DNA of 64,000 bases from NCBI GenBank assembly GCA_022266195.1, contig WHVY01000003.1, forward strand, positions 11,594,001 through 11,658,000. The letters run 5' to 3'. Positions within the stretch are counted from its first letter, which is position 1. Each line of letters starts with the position of its first letter. This stretch comes from Tetranychus cinnabarinus (Eukaryota; Arthropoda; Arachnida; Trombidiformes; Tetranychidae). The notes under the pieces were generated by a model. That model was given only the letters and a program-made list of their open reading frames with translations. It was not told the origin of the DNA and ran no database searches. Made by a program: the position numbers and the translations under genes. This document shows positions 1-13,637 of this stretch, piece by piece.

Positions 1-3000
1 TTTCTTCAGTCTTGTTCGTTCTTCTAATAGTCAATTTGAAAGCTCACTGGTGATGATGATATTCACACTGGATTGCAACTGAATAAGCTGTCAAAAGTTC
101 AACAATCATTTGATAATCAATCTTTACCAAAAGGCAAACAAAGATGACAAGATAATGATTGTTTAAGGTTACGAGATAAAACTTTTTGTTTTTCCTTGCC
201 TTTCATGTTTACGCAACTTGATCAACAGCTTTTTTCGCGCAAAACAAAAAGATGGGAAACATAAATGAAAATGAAAAACAAAAGCAGACAAAACATGATT
301 TAATATCGAATCAGCAAACGGAAATGAACATTATTCAACAGAATAGTACAAGGAAATGAAATACGAAAAAAACTTTCAAACTAAATGCTACAAATGATAA
401 CGAAGCAAAAAGTGATGAAGACAACGAAATGATTGTAAATATTAATAAAATTGGGAAATTGAAGTCATTTAGTTAGGAAACGACGAACTTCTCAGTTCCA
501 AGTCACAATCGAGCTAGAAAATTGTTCCAAGCAGAAAATTGGAGAAAACTCATTTTTAAACTTTTCGCGTTGCGCTCAGCCTTTCAATCGTCAGTTAGCA
601 TGTCAGGAAATTGTTGAAAATTTCATCTAATTTCGAATTTCAAGTTGTATAAACGATAATTTCAGACAGGTTATCAATCGTCTTTTTATTTTTCGTTCTA
701 TGTTCTTTCCGAATTTCTGCATTCATTTGGTTTCTTCTTTTTCTTGTTTTGCCTAAAAATTGATGAAATTTTGTTGGACAATTTTTCTTGTCTGCAATTT
801 CTCGACTGGACAAAACAAAACAACGTCAACAACCTTTTTCATCTTTCATTGCTTGAAGCAATTCTGCAGAAGAAAAGTGTCGCTCTTAATCAAGCTTCCA
901 ATCAAATTGTTACAGTTGATGAGTTTTTGGTTTATAAGGTTAGATGCGAAGAGTTGAAAGATTTTGATCAACCTTGAAGGTAAACTTTTTGTTTCTATTT
1001 ATTGGCAAATTTGCACTGGAAAGGTGTTTAGTCAATGTGGTAATAATAAAAGGTAATAATTCTGTACTGGGAGTGAAAGTATTGTAATAGCATTGGATTA
1101 TGCTTGGAAGAATGAAGTGAAAAGATGAAAAATGTAAAGGAAAAGTTGAAGTCAATTTTATTGTAACCTTCAAGTTGAGTGTTGATGGGTTGTGAATGGA
1201 AGGTTCAGTGTTGAACAAGCCATTTGTTGGTTAGATGAGACAGTCAATCAAATGCAATCTCAAAGATTAAAATTGGTCGATTTAACTTGTTCAATATAAG
1301 AAGGTTGGAAGGTGTAAAGGGAAAGAATGATGATGATGAGAAAAGATGGAAATGGGATAAAACGAGATAATTTGTTTGCAATGGAAATAATGAGAAGAAG
1401 AAAAGTTCCAACTTTGACAAATGTCTCAACAGAAAGTGAGTAAACTGAAAGGGAAGAAAAAATAACACAAAAAGGTAAAAAAGGTTAAATGAACAGTTAA
1501 GATGAATGTCAAAGCTCATCAATTTCAAATGATTTCCAGTCTTTGCCTACTTTGGCCAAGATTAACACTCGAAATCTAACCAGCAATTACAATTGGAAAA
1601 CCATTTAATCTGAAGAGACAGTAATTAAAAAGGAATGCAATTTAAAATGGAAAATCAACTTTTACCAATTAAAGTAATTGTCTCAATTCCATGGTCTATC
1701 AAGAGAACAAAAGTAAACGAAAAATTTTTCTCCATCAAAAATGTTTACCAAAATACGATCAATAGAGAGATTTTAATCAGAATAAAATGATTCAATTGAA
1801 TGGAATCAACTTTCATTTTTCAAACTTCTTTTCCCTTCAATCAACTTTCTCTTTACTTTAAGGTTTCATTTGACATTTTTTCATCCTTTTTCTTCTTCGT
1901 CTTCTTCTTCGTCCTTTTAATGGTAAACATTTAATCACGCAAAAAGGCAAATCAATTTAATCATCAATTAATAATTTGCAAACTTTGGGTTCACTTTTTT
2001 TCCTCTTTTTAATTAAAGTCAATCAATTTTGATAGTGTCAACAACTTTTTCTGGTGCGACTTTTTTGTTCATAAAAATGCCATTTTCATTGACATTTTTA
2101 CCACCAAAATCATCATCAAACTCAACTTTCATTATCATCATTAAACTCTTATTAAGATTGGTAAAGGATGAAAAAGTCTTTTTTATCATTTCTTTACTAT
2201 AATTAGTTTTGAAGATGAATGTCATTCCAAGATTCATTTTTATTCAACCTTTTTCTCGACTCTAATAATCTTAACTCTTGTATTTGGCTTCCTTCAACGA
2301 TTAACGTGATTCTTTAAGGAAAACAAATGTTGACCATAATTTTGGGTTAACTTTGTTGCATCATTTGATTGCATTAAATGATGATAATCTGTTTTACTCA
2401 AAGTAATTAAACTTGATTTGATTTTGAAAGGATTGAGAATGTCTTTGCTGTTTTCATTATTTCACTTTTTAATCTAAAAGTTTAGTTTTTTCGACATTTT
2501 TTTCATGAAATGAAGTCAAACAAATTGTTGAAAGGGTTTCATTTTGTTCTGCTTTTCTTTTTTTCTGATCCTTTTATTGAAACTCAAATAGCAGATTATT
2601 GGTGCAATAGGTTAATTTGCTTTGTTTAGCCTGTAATTTAATTGACAAATGAAGCGAATTAATGTGCAAATTAATTTAGTTTTCATTGTTAATCATTGTT
2701 TACTATTTTCATTACTTTGTTCAGTTTTCATTCTTGCTTTTTCTGTCCTTTGTATTTGCTCATTGGTTGTCTTTCCCTTGAGTTATAAGGTTCAATGTTG
2801 AAATACTCATACCTAACCAGAGCCGACCTTTGATAACTACTTTCATGATTAGAATCGTAGAATTGATTTCCATATCTTCCCGTTTGCACGGAAAAGACTG
2901 AACAGGGAAAAGATATTCAAGTTCATAAAATTTGTAATGTCGAATGATAAAGTTTTTTGGAAACGATAAAATTTTTCATCAAAATGAATTTTCATTCAAA

Positions 3001-5076
3001 TCCAACAGTTGAAATGAAAAGAGCGATTCTTAGCAATCGGTAATTTAATCTTTATTTAAATTTACGGTCTTTTTTTCATTAATGTTTCCCACTCATTTTT
3101 CCTAATCATTCATTTGAAACTGAGTTACAAGGTACAATATTAATGACCATTGTGGTCATCCTTGTATGATCAATATCTACTTTGGTTAAAGAAAAAGTGG
3201 ACTGAAAATTGACTTTGGATGAGTGAATAGAATGAGATGAAAAAATGAGTTATTTTTAGTTATCACTTTTTTGTTCCATTTCTTTCTCATTATTATTATC
3301 AAACATTATTAGAATCATTATTCAGTTTATACAATTTTCAAGCTTCTCTTGCATTAATAGGTGGTCATTATGATGATAAAGAGTAAGGGTCATTTTGCGA
3401 TTCTCTTGAGAACGATCGTGAAACAGATAAAAAAAATTGTTTAATAGTGACCAACAAATCATTTATCAACAATATATATAAATATATTGTAAACCTGTCT
3501 TGAGAATAATTATCAAGATTCAGAAGAAGATGAAAAAAAGTGAAGAGAAAAAAATTTAACAATAATGTTATTCATTATCATGGACAAGGGAACAAGAAAA
3601 ATTGTTATAACATTAAATAATTAACTTTTATCAAGAAAATGTTACATGAATATTAAAATGAGAGAGAAAAATAACCTCTGTTCACATTCAACTTTGCCTC
3701 TTTACATGGAAAGTGGAAAAATTGAATCTCAATAATTCGATAAATTTCATAACAAAAATCTTTTTCAACAGAAATTTTTCCAAGTGAAATCGGGCGAAAA
3801 AAGTCCGACTGAAAAAATTGAAACAAATACAGTTTTATTGAATGTGTTCTACTGCAGTTCTAACTTTAGGAAATACTTTCCAGAGTTTTCCACCGAAACT
3901 AAGATCATTGATTTTGACAAGAAAATGAACTTTTCAAAGTTACTTTTTAATCAGATCTTTGAAACCTGAAAAGAGTAAAATTCAGAAAACCAAAAAATTC
4001 CTCAACTAATTTACTATCGCGACTTAAAATTCGCGACGCTTTCTCTCAACAGTTTCAAGTATGCATTTGACAAAAATATCGATGAGTCGGATTCTTCAGC
4101 GAATATTCCGTTTCCCTTAAAAAACTTTTCACGCCATTACGACTTTGGAATTGCAGTTTTCAGTCGAGCTTGAAAAATTTATTTCGCGTTATTTTTCGAT
4201 TGTGATTTGGAGTTTTGTGAGAAACGGCTTGCACTCGATTTTTCGTGAATAATTCAGATATTCATTCTCGGTGCATTTTCTTTGCTTAACTTAATTCGCC
4301 AGTCTCTTGGAGAATCTCAACTTTGACATGGAAAAACATTTAATCACAATTTTGATGGATATTTACCTTCATCTATTGTAATGGACTTGATGAAACCCTT
4401 TTATTTATCTTTTGTTGAAGGAAACATTTCCATTGAATTACAATACAATATTGGAAAGACATCAGCATAAGTATATTTATCTTTATTATCATAAGTTAAC
4501 CTTTTGTTTCATTCCTTATTCTTTTAACCATTTTTTTCTTCTCTTTTCTTCTCATATTACCTTACCTTAACTCATCCCTTTCTCACCAGTTCTGGGTCAA
4601 TTTGAAAATGGTTATTTGATATGTTACAATAATGTATAAAATATACATGCAATATATCTCTATATCCAAAGGCTTGTCCTAGCCAACAAGTGTAAAAACA
4701 AAAACTGTTTTGTCAGGTAATTTTTGCCTAATACTGTTTACTTAGTAAAAAGAGAAAAGGTAAAAACTCTTGGAAGATGGCGAAGAAGAAGGAAAGAAAA
4801 GGAGGAAAAAAGAAGAAGAAAAGTAGATAAATATTCTCACAAATCACCATCAACATTTACAAGTTTACTCTCTATTTACCTACAATTTTTACTCTACTTG
4901 TTCAAATTGAACATTTATCAATACATGGAGTCATTCCCTGTAATCAGTCCCAGTAATGTAATCATATGAAATGAGTGATAAGAGAAAGGAAAATGAAACC
5001 GTTTGTGAAAGTTTCTTCTGCTCGTTGCTAGAAGCTCTTGCCTCTGTCAATGTACAATGTAAATGTAAACTTGCAG
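1..5076. other. Non-coding stretch, no gene supported
   Basis: About 5 kb of AT-rich sequence with many homopolymer and simple TTC/GAA tracts. The open frames are short, begin at non-ATG codons or are low-complexity (Phe/Ser/Lys-rich), and none shows an acceptor-frame-donor pattern that I trust. It could be intergenic, or an intron of a + strand gene to which the candidate exon at 5077 would belong. Confidence 0.5.
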
Positions 5077-5179
5077 AATCAGGTAACTTTTCATCATCTA
5101 ATGGAATCTATCGATTGGTCATCAAATCAACTCCCAGTGGAGCGTCCCAAGTTTAAAGATGAAAGCAAAGTGCGTTCAG
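5077..5179 (+). CDS. Candidate internal coding exon, gene unknown
   Basis: A 103-base stretch lies between a good acceptor (AACTTGCAG) and a donor (TCAG/GTAAAAAG). Only one of the three frames is open through it; it reads 34 residues starting NQVTFHHLMESIDW and ending FKDESKVRS, leaving one base over (phase 1). The composition (mixed polar and aromatic residues, no low complexity) is unlike the surrounding random frames. I do not recognise the product. If real it is one exon of a + strand gene with very long introns, possibly the same gene as the candidate last exon near 18.5 kb, whose best acceptor would also be phase 1. Support is limited to splice signals and one open frame. Confidence 0.3.
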
Positions 5180-8100
5180 GTAAAAAGATATTCATACTGA
5201 TAGAGAAAAAGTGAGTCGAAAACTGGAAATGAATAAAATTGTTTTTCGTCTCTCATTTGATAAAACCAACTAAATTGTCTGGTCATAACAAAATTTTCAT
5301 TCTCATCAATTCTCAAGCTTTCGTCTTTTCCAGTCTTCATTTCATGTCAATAATGCACTTATTTTTGACCTCTACTTTCATCAACTGTTACAAATTGATT
5401 TTAACCATTTACTAGTTTTTCATCGCAATATAAAACCCTTGAGGCTTGGTATGTCATCATCATTATCATCATCAACATCGTTATCAACAGCATCATTTAC
5501 TGACTCACTTGGAGTTCTGCTTTCAATCAATCCTCATCTCCCACTCAATCCAACATGAGGATAATTTTTCATCCATTAACATAATTCATAAAGTGATCTT
5601 TCCGTTTAGTTTAACGTCAAAGCAAATAAATAGATTCAATTTCTTCTTTTCTCTTGTATTGACGATTCGAAACAGTTTGTCCAACTCTTTTGAACTCGAA
5701 TTTCCCATTCCATGTCATCTAACATTCAATTTGCTTTAATTTACTTTTTGTATCCTTTTTCTTTCTAATTCAATGAAACTTTTCTAATTCAAATCTGAAT
5801 AAATCTTGATTTTATAAAAGTTTTCAAACTCTTTTCTCATCAAATTGAACATAATATAATATTGCTCGAATCGAAATAGCTTTTATTAACTTTCGAATAC
5901 AATTTTTTCAAAATTTTTCGAAAAGTTCATCAAGAGTTTTGTTCTAAATAATTGAAGAAAAAAATTGATTGCTTTTAATTGAGTTCTCTGTTGATCGAAA
6001 TTCTGCTCGATAATTCATTGATTAAATGATCATCACTAACTGTTTTCATTAGAATAGAAAGAAATTTCGAGTTAACTTAAAAAGCTTTTTTCGTTCATCA
6101 ATCAAAACTCATGGAATAATGAAATTGCCTGGAAAATTGACCAATGACGTAATTAAAACTATTAATAGAATATCCAGAAAATAAATTTTTTAATTGCAAC
6201 TGAATCGTTCTATAAATAGACTTTATGAACGACAATTTCATGAACATTGATAAATTGAAGTTGCAATTGATTGTCTGGTAATGAAAATTTGATTCGACCT
6301 TTTCTTTCACTTATCATTTCAACTCTTTCAATAACCATTTTATTCATCGTTATCACCTTTTACATTTTCTCATCTTCATTTCACTTTCTATTTTCCCTGA
6401 AAACTCAAGATGAAGAAAAGAGAAAAAAAGCAATTTAACTGAGTCAAAGGAAAGGGGTAAAAGAATAAGATTTTCTTGAGAACAAGAGATTCTTTTAGCA
6501 TTTTATCAATTCATCAGGCAATGTTAGTAGAAGAGGAAAAGTAAGCAAAAAAAAATGTATGCAAAAAACATCTCAACATCGTCTTTTCCTCTTTTTTACA
6601 TCAATAATATTTGCATTCCCAGTGTCACAGGGAGTAAACAATATCATTTTCATCTTTTTTTCCCTTTCCATTTTCAGCATCATCATCATCTACAATATAA
6701 AAATATAAGAAAATGAAATTGAGAAGAAGCTACAAAAAATGTAAAAACTCGAGTTACCTCAATCTGTATTCTGGTTAATTGAATAACAATCGATCTTGAT
6801 ATTTCAGGGAATGTGAATAAGTAAGAATAGAAAAAGATATCAATTTTGATCAACTCTTCAGTTCAGTTTATTACGACTCGAAGTATTTTTAAGTCTTTAT
6901 CTTCAACGATTAATATTATTCTTTAGTCAAAGGATATAATTTTCTGAATAGGAATGTTTCATCATTAATGAGAACATCTTCATTGAGTTGGCGAGAAAGA
7001 ATAATAATGGAAATTGAATTCAGATGGAACCAAAATAAGATGACAATAGAGATTCTGAATAATAAGAATTTTTTATCTCAATAAATGTTTATCAAATAAA
7101 GCCAATAATCTACATCATATTCAGCATCATGGAACTTTTGAGAACATCAAAGTTTATTAAGCAAATCACTGATAAAATATGCTTCGAGTTTGACTTTTTT
7201 AGACAATATTTTTGTTCAATGTTTGAGTTTTGCCGAGAAAAGCATTTATTATTGATATTAGGTAAACGTCAAGAATAACTATGAAACTGATGAAATGGAA
7301 AACATGAAAAGTAAAATTGTGATAAGATCGTTAAGTTTAATGGGAACGTGAATGTTGCTTTTCAACTTTCATTGTGAAACGTTGAAAAGTATTCAATTGA
7401 TGGTAAATAATTTTTGTTGGAAATGATGAAAATACTTTTTTTCAAACTTCCACTTCTGTCCATGGAATGGTCAAGTGAATAATTTCTTCTTTTCCTTTTC
7501 GTCTTTCAAAATGGTTATTTTGAGCAGTCATCTTCAACTGTTGTTATTACTGTGAAAAGACATAACAATAAAAGTTGAAACACTTTTGAACATCAAATAT
7601 TGTTGTCTGAATATTAATGCTGAGGTTTAACCTTTTGTATTTTTTCTGTGTAAACAGCTTTTTTTAATGAAAAACTGAATTTACTTTTGTAAGAAAAGTT
7701 GTTTGAACAAGCAAAATCAGAGTACAAATAAAACGAACAATTTTCTTGAGCAATAATTTTAATTGAATCAATCAAATCCGAGATCTGTTGAATCCATTTT
7801 TCAAAAGAAATTGCAAATCGATTTCCAGATCAGAAAAAGTTTTCAATCATAAAAGAAGCATTTAATGAAATTTTAAAACTCGAAAGCATTTCTTTGATTC
7901 GAAATAACAATGAAAAAACATTTGTGTGATACATGAAGCTAACAATTTCGACTAAAAAGTCGATTTCTGTAGATACTTTGATTTGAACATTGCATTCATG
8001 AAATTGAACAAGTCTAGATTAATTATCCAAGCATCAAGAATTCGAATATTTAAGAAATGTTGATTTAATTAGTGAAAACTCTGAAAATCCCAAAAGACGA

Positions 8101-9909
8101 ATCCTTTGTGTTTCTAATGAGTTTTCGAAAAGATGAAAGTTACTCCATTGATGATGAGTTGTAATGAGTTTAACATCTTCAGTCCCTATTTTAATGGTTT
8201 CATCAAAAAATTAATTTGCACTTGACTTCACTTACGAGATTTTGTCCGATAAGAACTTAAATTGTCCCTCAAACAACTTGAATCATAACACAGATTTGAA
8301 CGATTTTTTCTTCGCTAATATTGGTTCGTCTGACCTAGTAACTTATCTTAGGACTGGCTAACACTGCAAATGTTCAAGGAACCTGTTACTTTTTATGTTC
8401 AGATCAAGATGTTTAACTAGTCTTTTCGTGATTAATGAAATATCGAATCTGTATTTCAAGGCAAAACTAAATGTTGCTGAAATTTTAATTTATTGCGTTT
8501 CCTTTGAAATGTCATTTACTTTGCATTTTTGGAGTTTTCATAATTTCGTTTTATTGATAAATCAAATTGATGAAATGACCATTAAATGTGTTTTCAGTAA
8601 AACCATTAATTATTTTTATTTATAGTTTTACAAAAACGGAAACAATTTTCTTCCTAAAAATAGTGTGACTTTAAACGCCTTCATATCTGGTCATGAATAT
8701 GCTTATAAATAGATTAAGTTCAGTGCAATGCCTAAGGGACGAATGAGCATGAATTAATCTCAACGAATGTGGGAGTGAAAGAGAGTGGAATGTGTGCTGA
8801 ATGGAAATGTCACCACAAAGAAGGTTATTAAAGAAAGGGTTGACAATAATGAACTGACGAAAATGGTAAAACTGTAAATCAAAGTAGCTTTTAGTCCAAA
8901 TCATGGCATGATAAAGTAAAATGTATGCATTCCATGATTACTAACAATTATATCGAACAAAAAGCTGAAATTTTCATTCTTCTTTTTCTCCTCTTTCATT
9001 CAAGTTGCTTGGAATCATGATTTTTACTGAATAATAGTGGATGGAAAGAGAAGGGAAAGAAAAGAGTTGAAACAAACTGAAGCATAAAATGAGACAAAAG
9101 AAACTAATAACTTAACAATGAAACCAATAATGACCCAGGGTCACGCTAAGGCATTTTTTTGCCTCCTTCCAAGTTCCATATTCCATGGCAATATCTCTTG
9201 CAGACTCAATCGATTACGGAAAAGTAGAGAAAAATGTTGAACCTGATAATAATGTACATTCAATCAACACATTTTACACACACATTTAATGTCTTTGCTT
9301 CATTTTATTGCATTTGAAAGGAAAAATATTTTTTATTCATTATTATCATTAGCATTATTACCATAATAATTATATCTTCAACTTATTCACAAAAAATGAA
9401 TCTTTATTCTTCTTCTCTTTCATCTTTCATTTTTACTGACTTTACAAATGTGAACACAAAAGAAACTGTTTAAGTATTTAAAATGAAATTAAAATCCAGT
9501 CTTTTAAAGGGAAGAAGAAGAAAAATATTGAACCGATTATTCTCAGTTTTTCCTTCCTTTTTTACCTTCAGTAATAAGCCAAATGAAAAATGAAATTCAA
9601 TAACAATCAAAGCTCGTAGAATCAATATTATCGTTATTTGTTGAAAGTTGGAAGAGTCAATAACTGGAATGAAATTTATTGAAGAATCAGTCAGTTTATA
9701 TCTTAACAATTGTAAAAGATGAAAATGATTCTTGAGAAAAGAGAAAAACGATTGGAAAACTTTGGAATGGAAGAATTTTCGATCAAAACAAATTCTTTAA
9801 GAGATTTTTTCGAGTAAAACTTTTGTTCTTTCACACCTTCACATTGATGTGTTTTTCATCGGCAATGGATAGACCCTTAGGTTTGGCTTAACTTATCCTT
9901 GAGCCTCTT
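5180..9909. other. Non-coding stretch before the transposon
   Basis: About 4.7 kb with no coding signal that I can support. Open frames are short and low-complexity. No tRNA, tandem array or clear transposon remnant was seen. The boundary at 9909/9910 is set by the inverted terminal repeat of the adjacent element. Confidence 0.5.
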
Positions 9910-9947
9910 CCCGGGTTAAAAATTGAGCATGAAACCAGTATGGACAG
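9910..9947 (+). repeat. Left terminal inverted repeat of the transposon
   Basis: Begins CCCGGGTTAAAAATT and ends TATGGACAG. It matches the reverse complement of 16127-16165 over the first 15 bases with one mismatch, and again over the last 8 bases at nearly the same distance (38 against 39 bases in all). Just inside is a short hairpin around 10000-10018 (GGACT and AGTCC separated by GAGTTTT). Confidence 0.75.
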
Positions 9948-10764
9948 CATTAGTTTTCTTGGCAACACTTTGCAATGGCTTTTGAACATGTTCATGGTAT
10001 GGACTGAGTTTTAGTCCGTACAATGGAAATACCAATCACATACCATTCCCATGCACAAGATCATAACAATGAAACACATTGGAACTGATAGTTCCTTGTA
10101 TCAATTTTTGCAATTTTTTGTAATGGAAGTAGAAATTTTCAAGTAATTCAATTGAAAGTAAATATCAATTACCTATTGAATCACCATTAATTTCATGTTA
10201 ATTTTTTGTCTAATTGTGTATATGATTCTGATAGCATTACAGATGCATAATCTTATGGTAAACTAATGAAATTTTTAAGGCCTTATGATTAAATAATAAA
10301 GGAGTTGTCGCGAAACAATGAATATCATGCCATGTTATTGGTTCATACCGCAAAGAAAATTTTCAAGGCGTTAGCAAGCCTTTATTTGCAGACAGCGATG
10401 ATTTCCCCAAATGTCTAATGATTTTATCTCATGATACTTTGACAAGCACAGCAAGATTCAGTAGTAAACATGGTAATTTCTGAGCAGATGAATACTATCG
10501 CCATACTTTGGAAATGACATAAGTAGACTAAAAAATTGCTTTAATTCCACTATTAATTTGCAAAGATATGTTTATTGCTTGATTAAAGCTTGAACAAAAA
10601 TTGATAGTAAGCCTGAATGGACATGTAATTGTAATAATAGGGCTTTCATTGGAATCATGATATTGAAGGAGTAAGAATACAAATAAATATTTGAAATTTA
10701 TGGCAGTAAAAATTATGTTTTGCTCATGGCCATATTATGGTGAACTTAAAAATGAGTAGAGGAA

Positions 10765-11842
10765 TCAAATGAATGTTCTATTTGTTAAGCTCAGAGTTCC
10801 TTGGCGTTCCTTTTCTTTTTCGCTTTCTTCGCCACGATGAAACAATGCTCTTGATAATAAGCCAGACTCGTGGCGATTGTATATTTGATTTATATTTTGT
10901 AATCTATTTAGACCATCATTTCTAGAAAAATATCTTGATAAAGATGTTGTCTCTGCATTTGAAGACGCTGTTTTATCAATAATGGGTGTTGATGGGTTAC
11001 TTATGTCCATATTATGTCCATCTTTTCCGATTGCCGTTGATTTACTTGTGGCAGTGAATGATTCTTCAAGTGATCTTTTTCCTGATTTGAACTCTCGGCC
11101 CATTTGATTAACTGGCCTCCTGACTAGGTATTCCCAACCATCTCTGCTCACAAATATTTGATCAATGAAACCAACAACTGATCGCAGTTTATTTTCCAAT
11201 GTTTCATCGATAATTGGTCGAGAAGCTTTCCCTGGACTTGAATTTATTATGGCCATACCATGAGATCCGAGGCTATGAGTTGATAGAATATTTATTCCGA
11301 TTGTCTCCTTGGCTATCGTGTTAACAATACGAGAGATTGATATTCTTGATTTATTGATGCTTTGTAATATTCTTTCTTTATTTTCACTTGTTACACCATC
11401 AAAATTGATTGTAAGAAAATTTTTCCTCCACTGTTAATTAAAAATTACGATGAGTATTGGGATAAGATGGGAGTAAGATTATGAGTATCAAGTTACTTAC
11501 CTCATTGTCATGTTTAAGATTATGAATTTTCTTTTCGGCGTAAACAATGTAGTCTTTTGGAGTTTTAAGATTCCATGAAACCGGATAATCTTGAGCAGCC
11601 GTGGCCATGACATTTCCATGAATAAGCTCCTTCCCTTCTAATATGGAGACTCTAGTATTCAAATGTTGAATCATGATTTCCAAAAAATTAATCTTTTGAG
11701 TCAACGAAGCAATCGATTCGAGAGACTGTGTAGCTGAAATGAAGGAGAATGAAATCATTAGTTTTAAACATTATTGAGCTTAATCAAGATTAAACTTACC
11801 TTCGTCAATCTCAAAGCAATCAGAATCATTTTGTGAGTTCAT
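10765..11842 (-). CDS. Transposon accessory protein A (coiled coil plus unknown domain), 313 aa
   Basis: Three exons on the - strand: 11842-11800, 11733-11501 and 11430-10765, all with GT..AG borders and matching phases (1 and 0). The start MNSQNDSDCFEIDEATQS follows the first ATG of the exon. Residues about 15-45 form a probable coiled coil (heptad-like Leu/Ile). From residue 93 (WRKNF..) to about 190 there is a compact domain ending with WEYLVRRPVNQMGRE, followed by a low-complexity Ser/Thr/Arg tail. The same domain and ending occur in the neighbouring gene B, with a phase-0 intron at exactly the same place (before WRK), so the two are paralogues. By position and architecture it may be a DNA-binding partner of the transposase, comparable in role to TNPA of En/Spm. 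The domain is loosely BEN-like; I could not establish this. Confidence 0.75.
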
Positions 11843-12084
11843 TTTGAACAAAATAATTAAACAAAAATACAGTAAATAAAAAGTAAATAATAGATCCGAA
11901 CAAGTGTAACAAGTGTAACAGTTAAGAATATTTGAAAAAAGCTGTTTCTAAGAGAACAAGCTTAGTAACGGGATTGTATACTAATTACACACTGGTGTCT
12001 ATGATATAATTGTTTTCAATTTTTACCGATAATGCCCATGTTAATTCCATGACCAGTGCATAATAAGTCCATATTAATACAACA

Positions 12085-13303
12085 TCATTCATTGATGGTT
12101 GATTCAGAGTCTGAATCATGTTCAAGTCTTTGTTTTTTACTTTGGCTATGTGATGGAGGCTGAGTCGCGGTTTCAGTTCCTGACGCTACTTCATTTGATT
12201 TTTCTTCAATTTGATTCCTCTTTCTCTTTCTCTCTCTACCACTCTGATTTACAGGGCCTCTTACCAGCACCTCCCAATTCGTAGGGTCATTAAATAAATC
12301 TGATCCGAAGCATGAAAGAATGTCTGTAAAATGAATTAGTGAGCCGAAACTGAATGTGTTTTTACAGTACCTCTGAATAAATTTTCATCATCAATAGATA
12401 TGACCAGAGCTCTTTCACCTTCTCTCGGCGCTCTAACTAATTTTCCTTTATCGCCTAATATGTGAGTTTTTAGCTTGTCACCATAAATTATCTTTGAAAT
12501 GGCAATAGCTGTTTTTGAAGCAGATTTATTTCCTTTCAAAAGCTCTCTTTTCACTGCTTCCAATTGCCCTTCAGTCAATCCTGGCCATACCATGGACTTA
12601 ATACGCTTCCTCCACTGTAATGAACTGTGTTAATACATAATAATACCATAATGTAAATACATGTACCTTTGGGTCTTTTCTTACGTTGGCCATTTCTGTC
12701 ATGGCATAATCTGTTATATTCATAGAAGGATCTCTAAAGGAATTATTTGTCATTGTATGATTCGAAAGTGTATCATCAATGTGGTCGAATCTCTCTATGA
12801 ATTGCTTACTAAGATACTCGAGTCGATTTGAAATTGAATCAAGATATCTTTTCAACACATTGAAATTCGTTGAAGTTTCCTGGCTATCTAGGGGATAATT
12901 ATCATTTTTCTTATTTGTCCGACTTGACATGGCCATGATATTCCCAGATAGTTTTCTACGTGGAGCAGACATCAATAATGGACCCGATGATATTTCTCCG
13001 AGCTTTGTTTTACATGAATCATGAGCACCATAGAATACCATTGTAACAAATGGTGATTGACCAGTTGGATCATCCCATTTAAACGACGATTTAATCCTGT
13101 CACTTATTTCAACACGATTTTTCGAGAAAAAAGAAGCTTTGATGATACGAGGATCACTTGAACCATCTCTCACAATTACATATGCGTCTAAGGAAGTAAA
13201 AGGGATACATTAAATTTAAGAGCTTCATACTATTCTATGATGATTCACCTTCTATGGCCACAGTAAAATCACATTCACTAAATGCTGGATCAACTGTTGT
13301 CAT
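12085..13303 (-). CDS. Transposon accessory protein B, paralogue of A, 352 aa
   Basis: Four exons on the - strand: 13303-13249, 13187-12667, 12614-12371 and 12323-12085; phases agree throughout. The protein starts MTTVDPAFSECDFTVAIEDA. Residues 1-75 form an N-terminal domain (..YVIVRDGS..FVTMVFYGAHDSC..) absent from protein A. Residues about 115-150 are a probable coiled coil (LKRYLDSISNRLEYLSKQF). From residue 193 (WRKRIKS..) it aligns with protein A, ending NWEVLVRGPVNQSGRERKRK, a basic, nuclear-localisation-like stretch, then an acidic tail. It has one intron more than A in the shared part. The start codon is 159 bp from the putative first ATG of the transposase, on the opposite strand, so the two probably share a promoter. 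A DNA-binding or assembly role is inference. Confidence 0.75.
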
Positions 13304-13462
13304 TATGTTGCTTTTTCCAACAAAGAAGGTTTTACAACTGTTAGGTTTCCATATCTTGATGGTGAAATACCATGGACATGTGCTCACAATCAATCAAAGT
13401 CATTGCCATGACAATAACAACCCCTTGGTGTTTACCTTCTATTTCCTTTTCCTTTAATTAAA
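13304..13462. promoter_or_regulatory. Probable bidirectional promoter of the transposon
   Basis: This 159-bp gap separates the ATG of accessory gene B (-) from the first ATG of the transposase frame (+, 13463). It contains several CCATGG/CCATG-type motifs (near 13370 and 13402) like those found elsewhere in the element. Promoter function is inferred from the divergent layout; no TATA box is obvious. Confidence 0.45.
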
Positions 13463-13637
13463 ATGTTTCGTTTAAGACATCATTCGAGACCAATATCCAG
13501 TTCTTATCTGCGTCGTAAAAATTTACGAACTCAGATCGAGACAAACTCTACAGACCCCTCAAAGTGACGATTCTGACTATGCCTGTGATAATTTTACAAG
13601 TGAAGATGATGAAGCCCAAAGTTGCCATGATGATGCC

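Noticed and set aside
744..977. A 77-codon frame near the left edge ending just before a GTAAAC donor-like site
   Set aside because: It begins at TTG, is Leu/Asn-rich, and has a stop before the donor; there is no acceptor supporting a coding exon.
10765..13303. Assigning the two accessory proteins firmly to the BEN or DUF4806 families
   Set aside because: General layout (N-terminal domain, coiled coil, C-terminal module) is similar, but I cannot line up diagnostic residues without a profile search.
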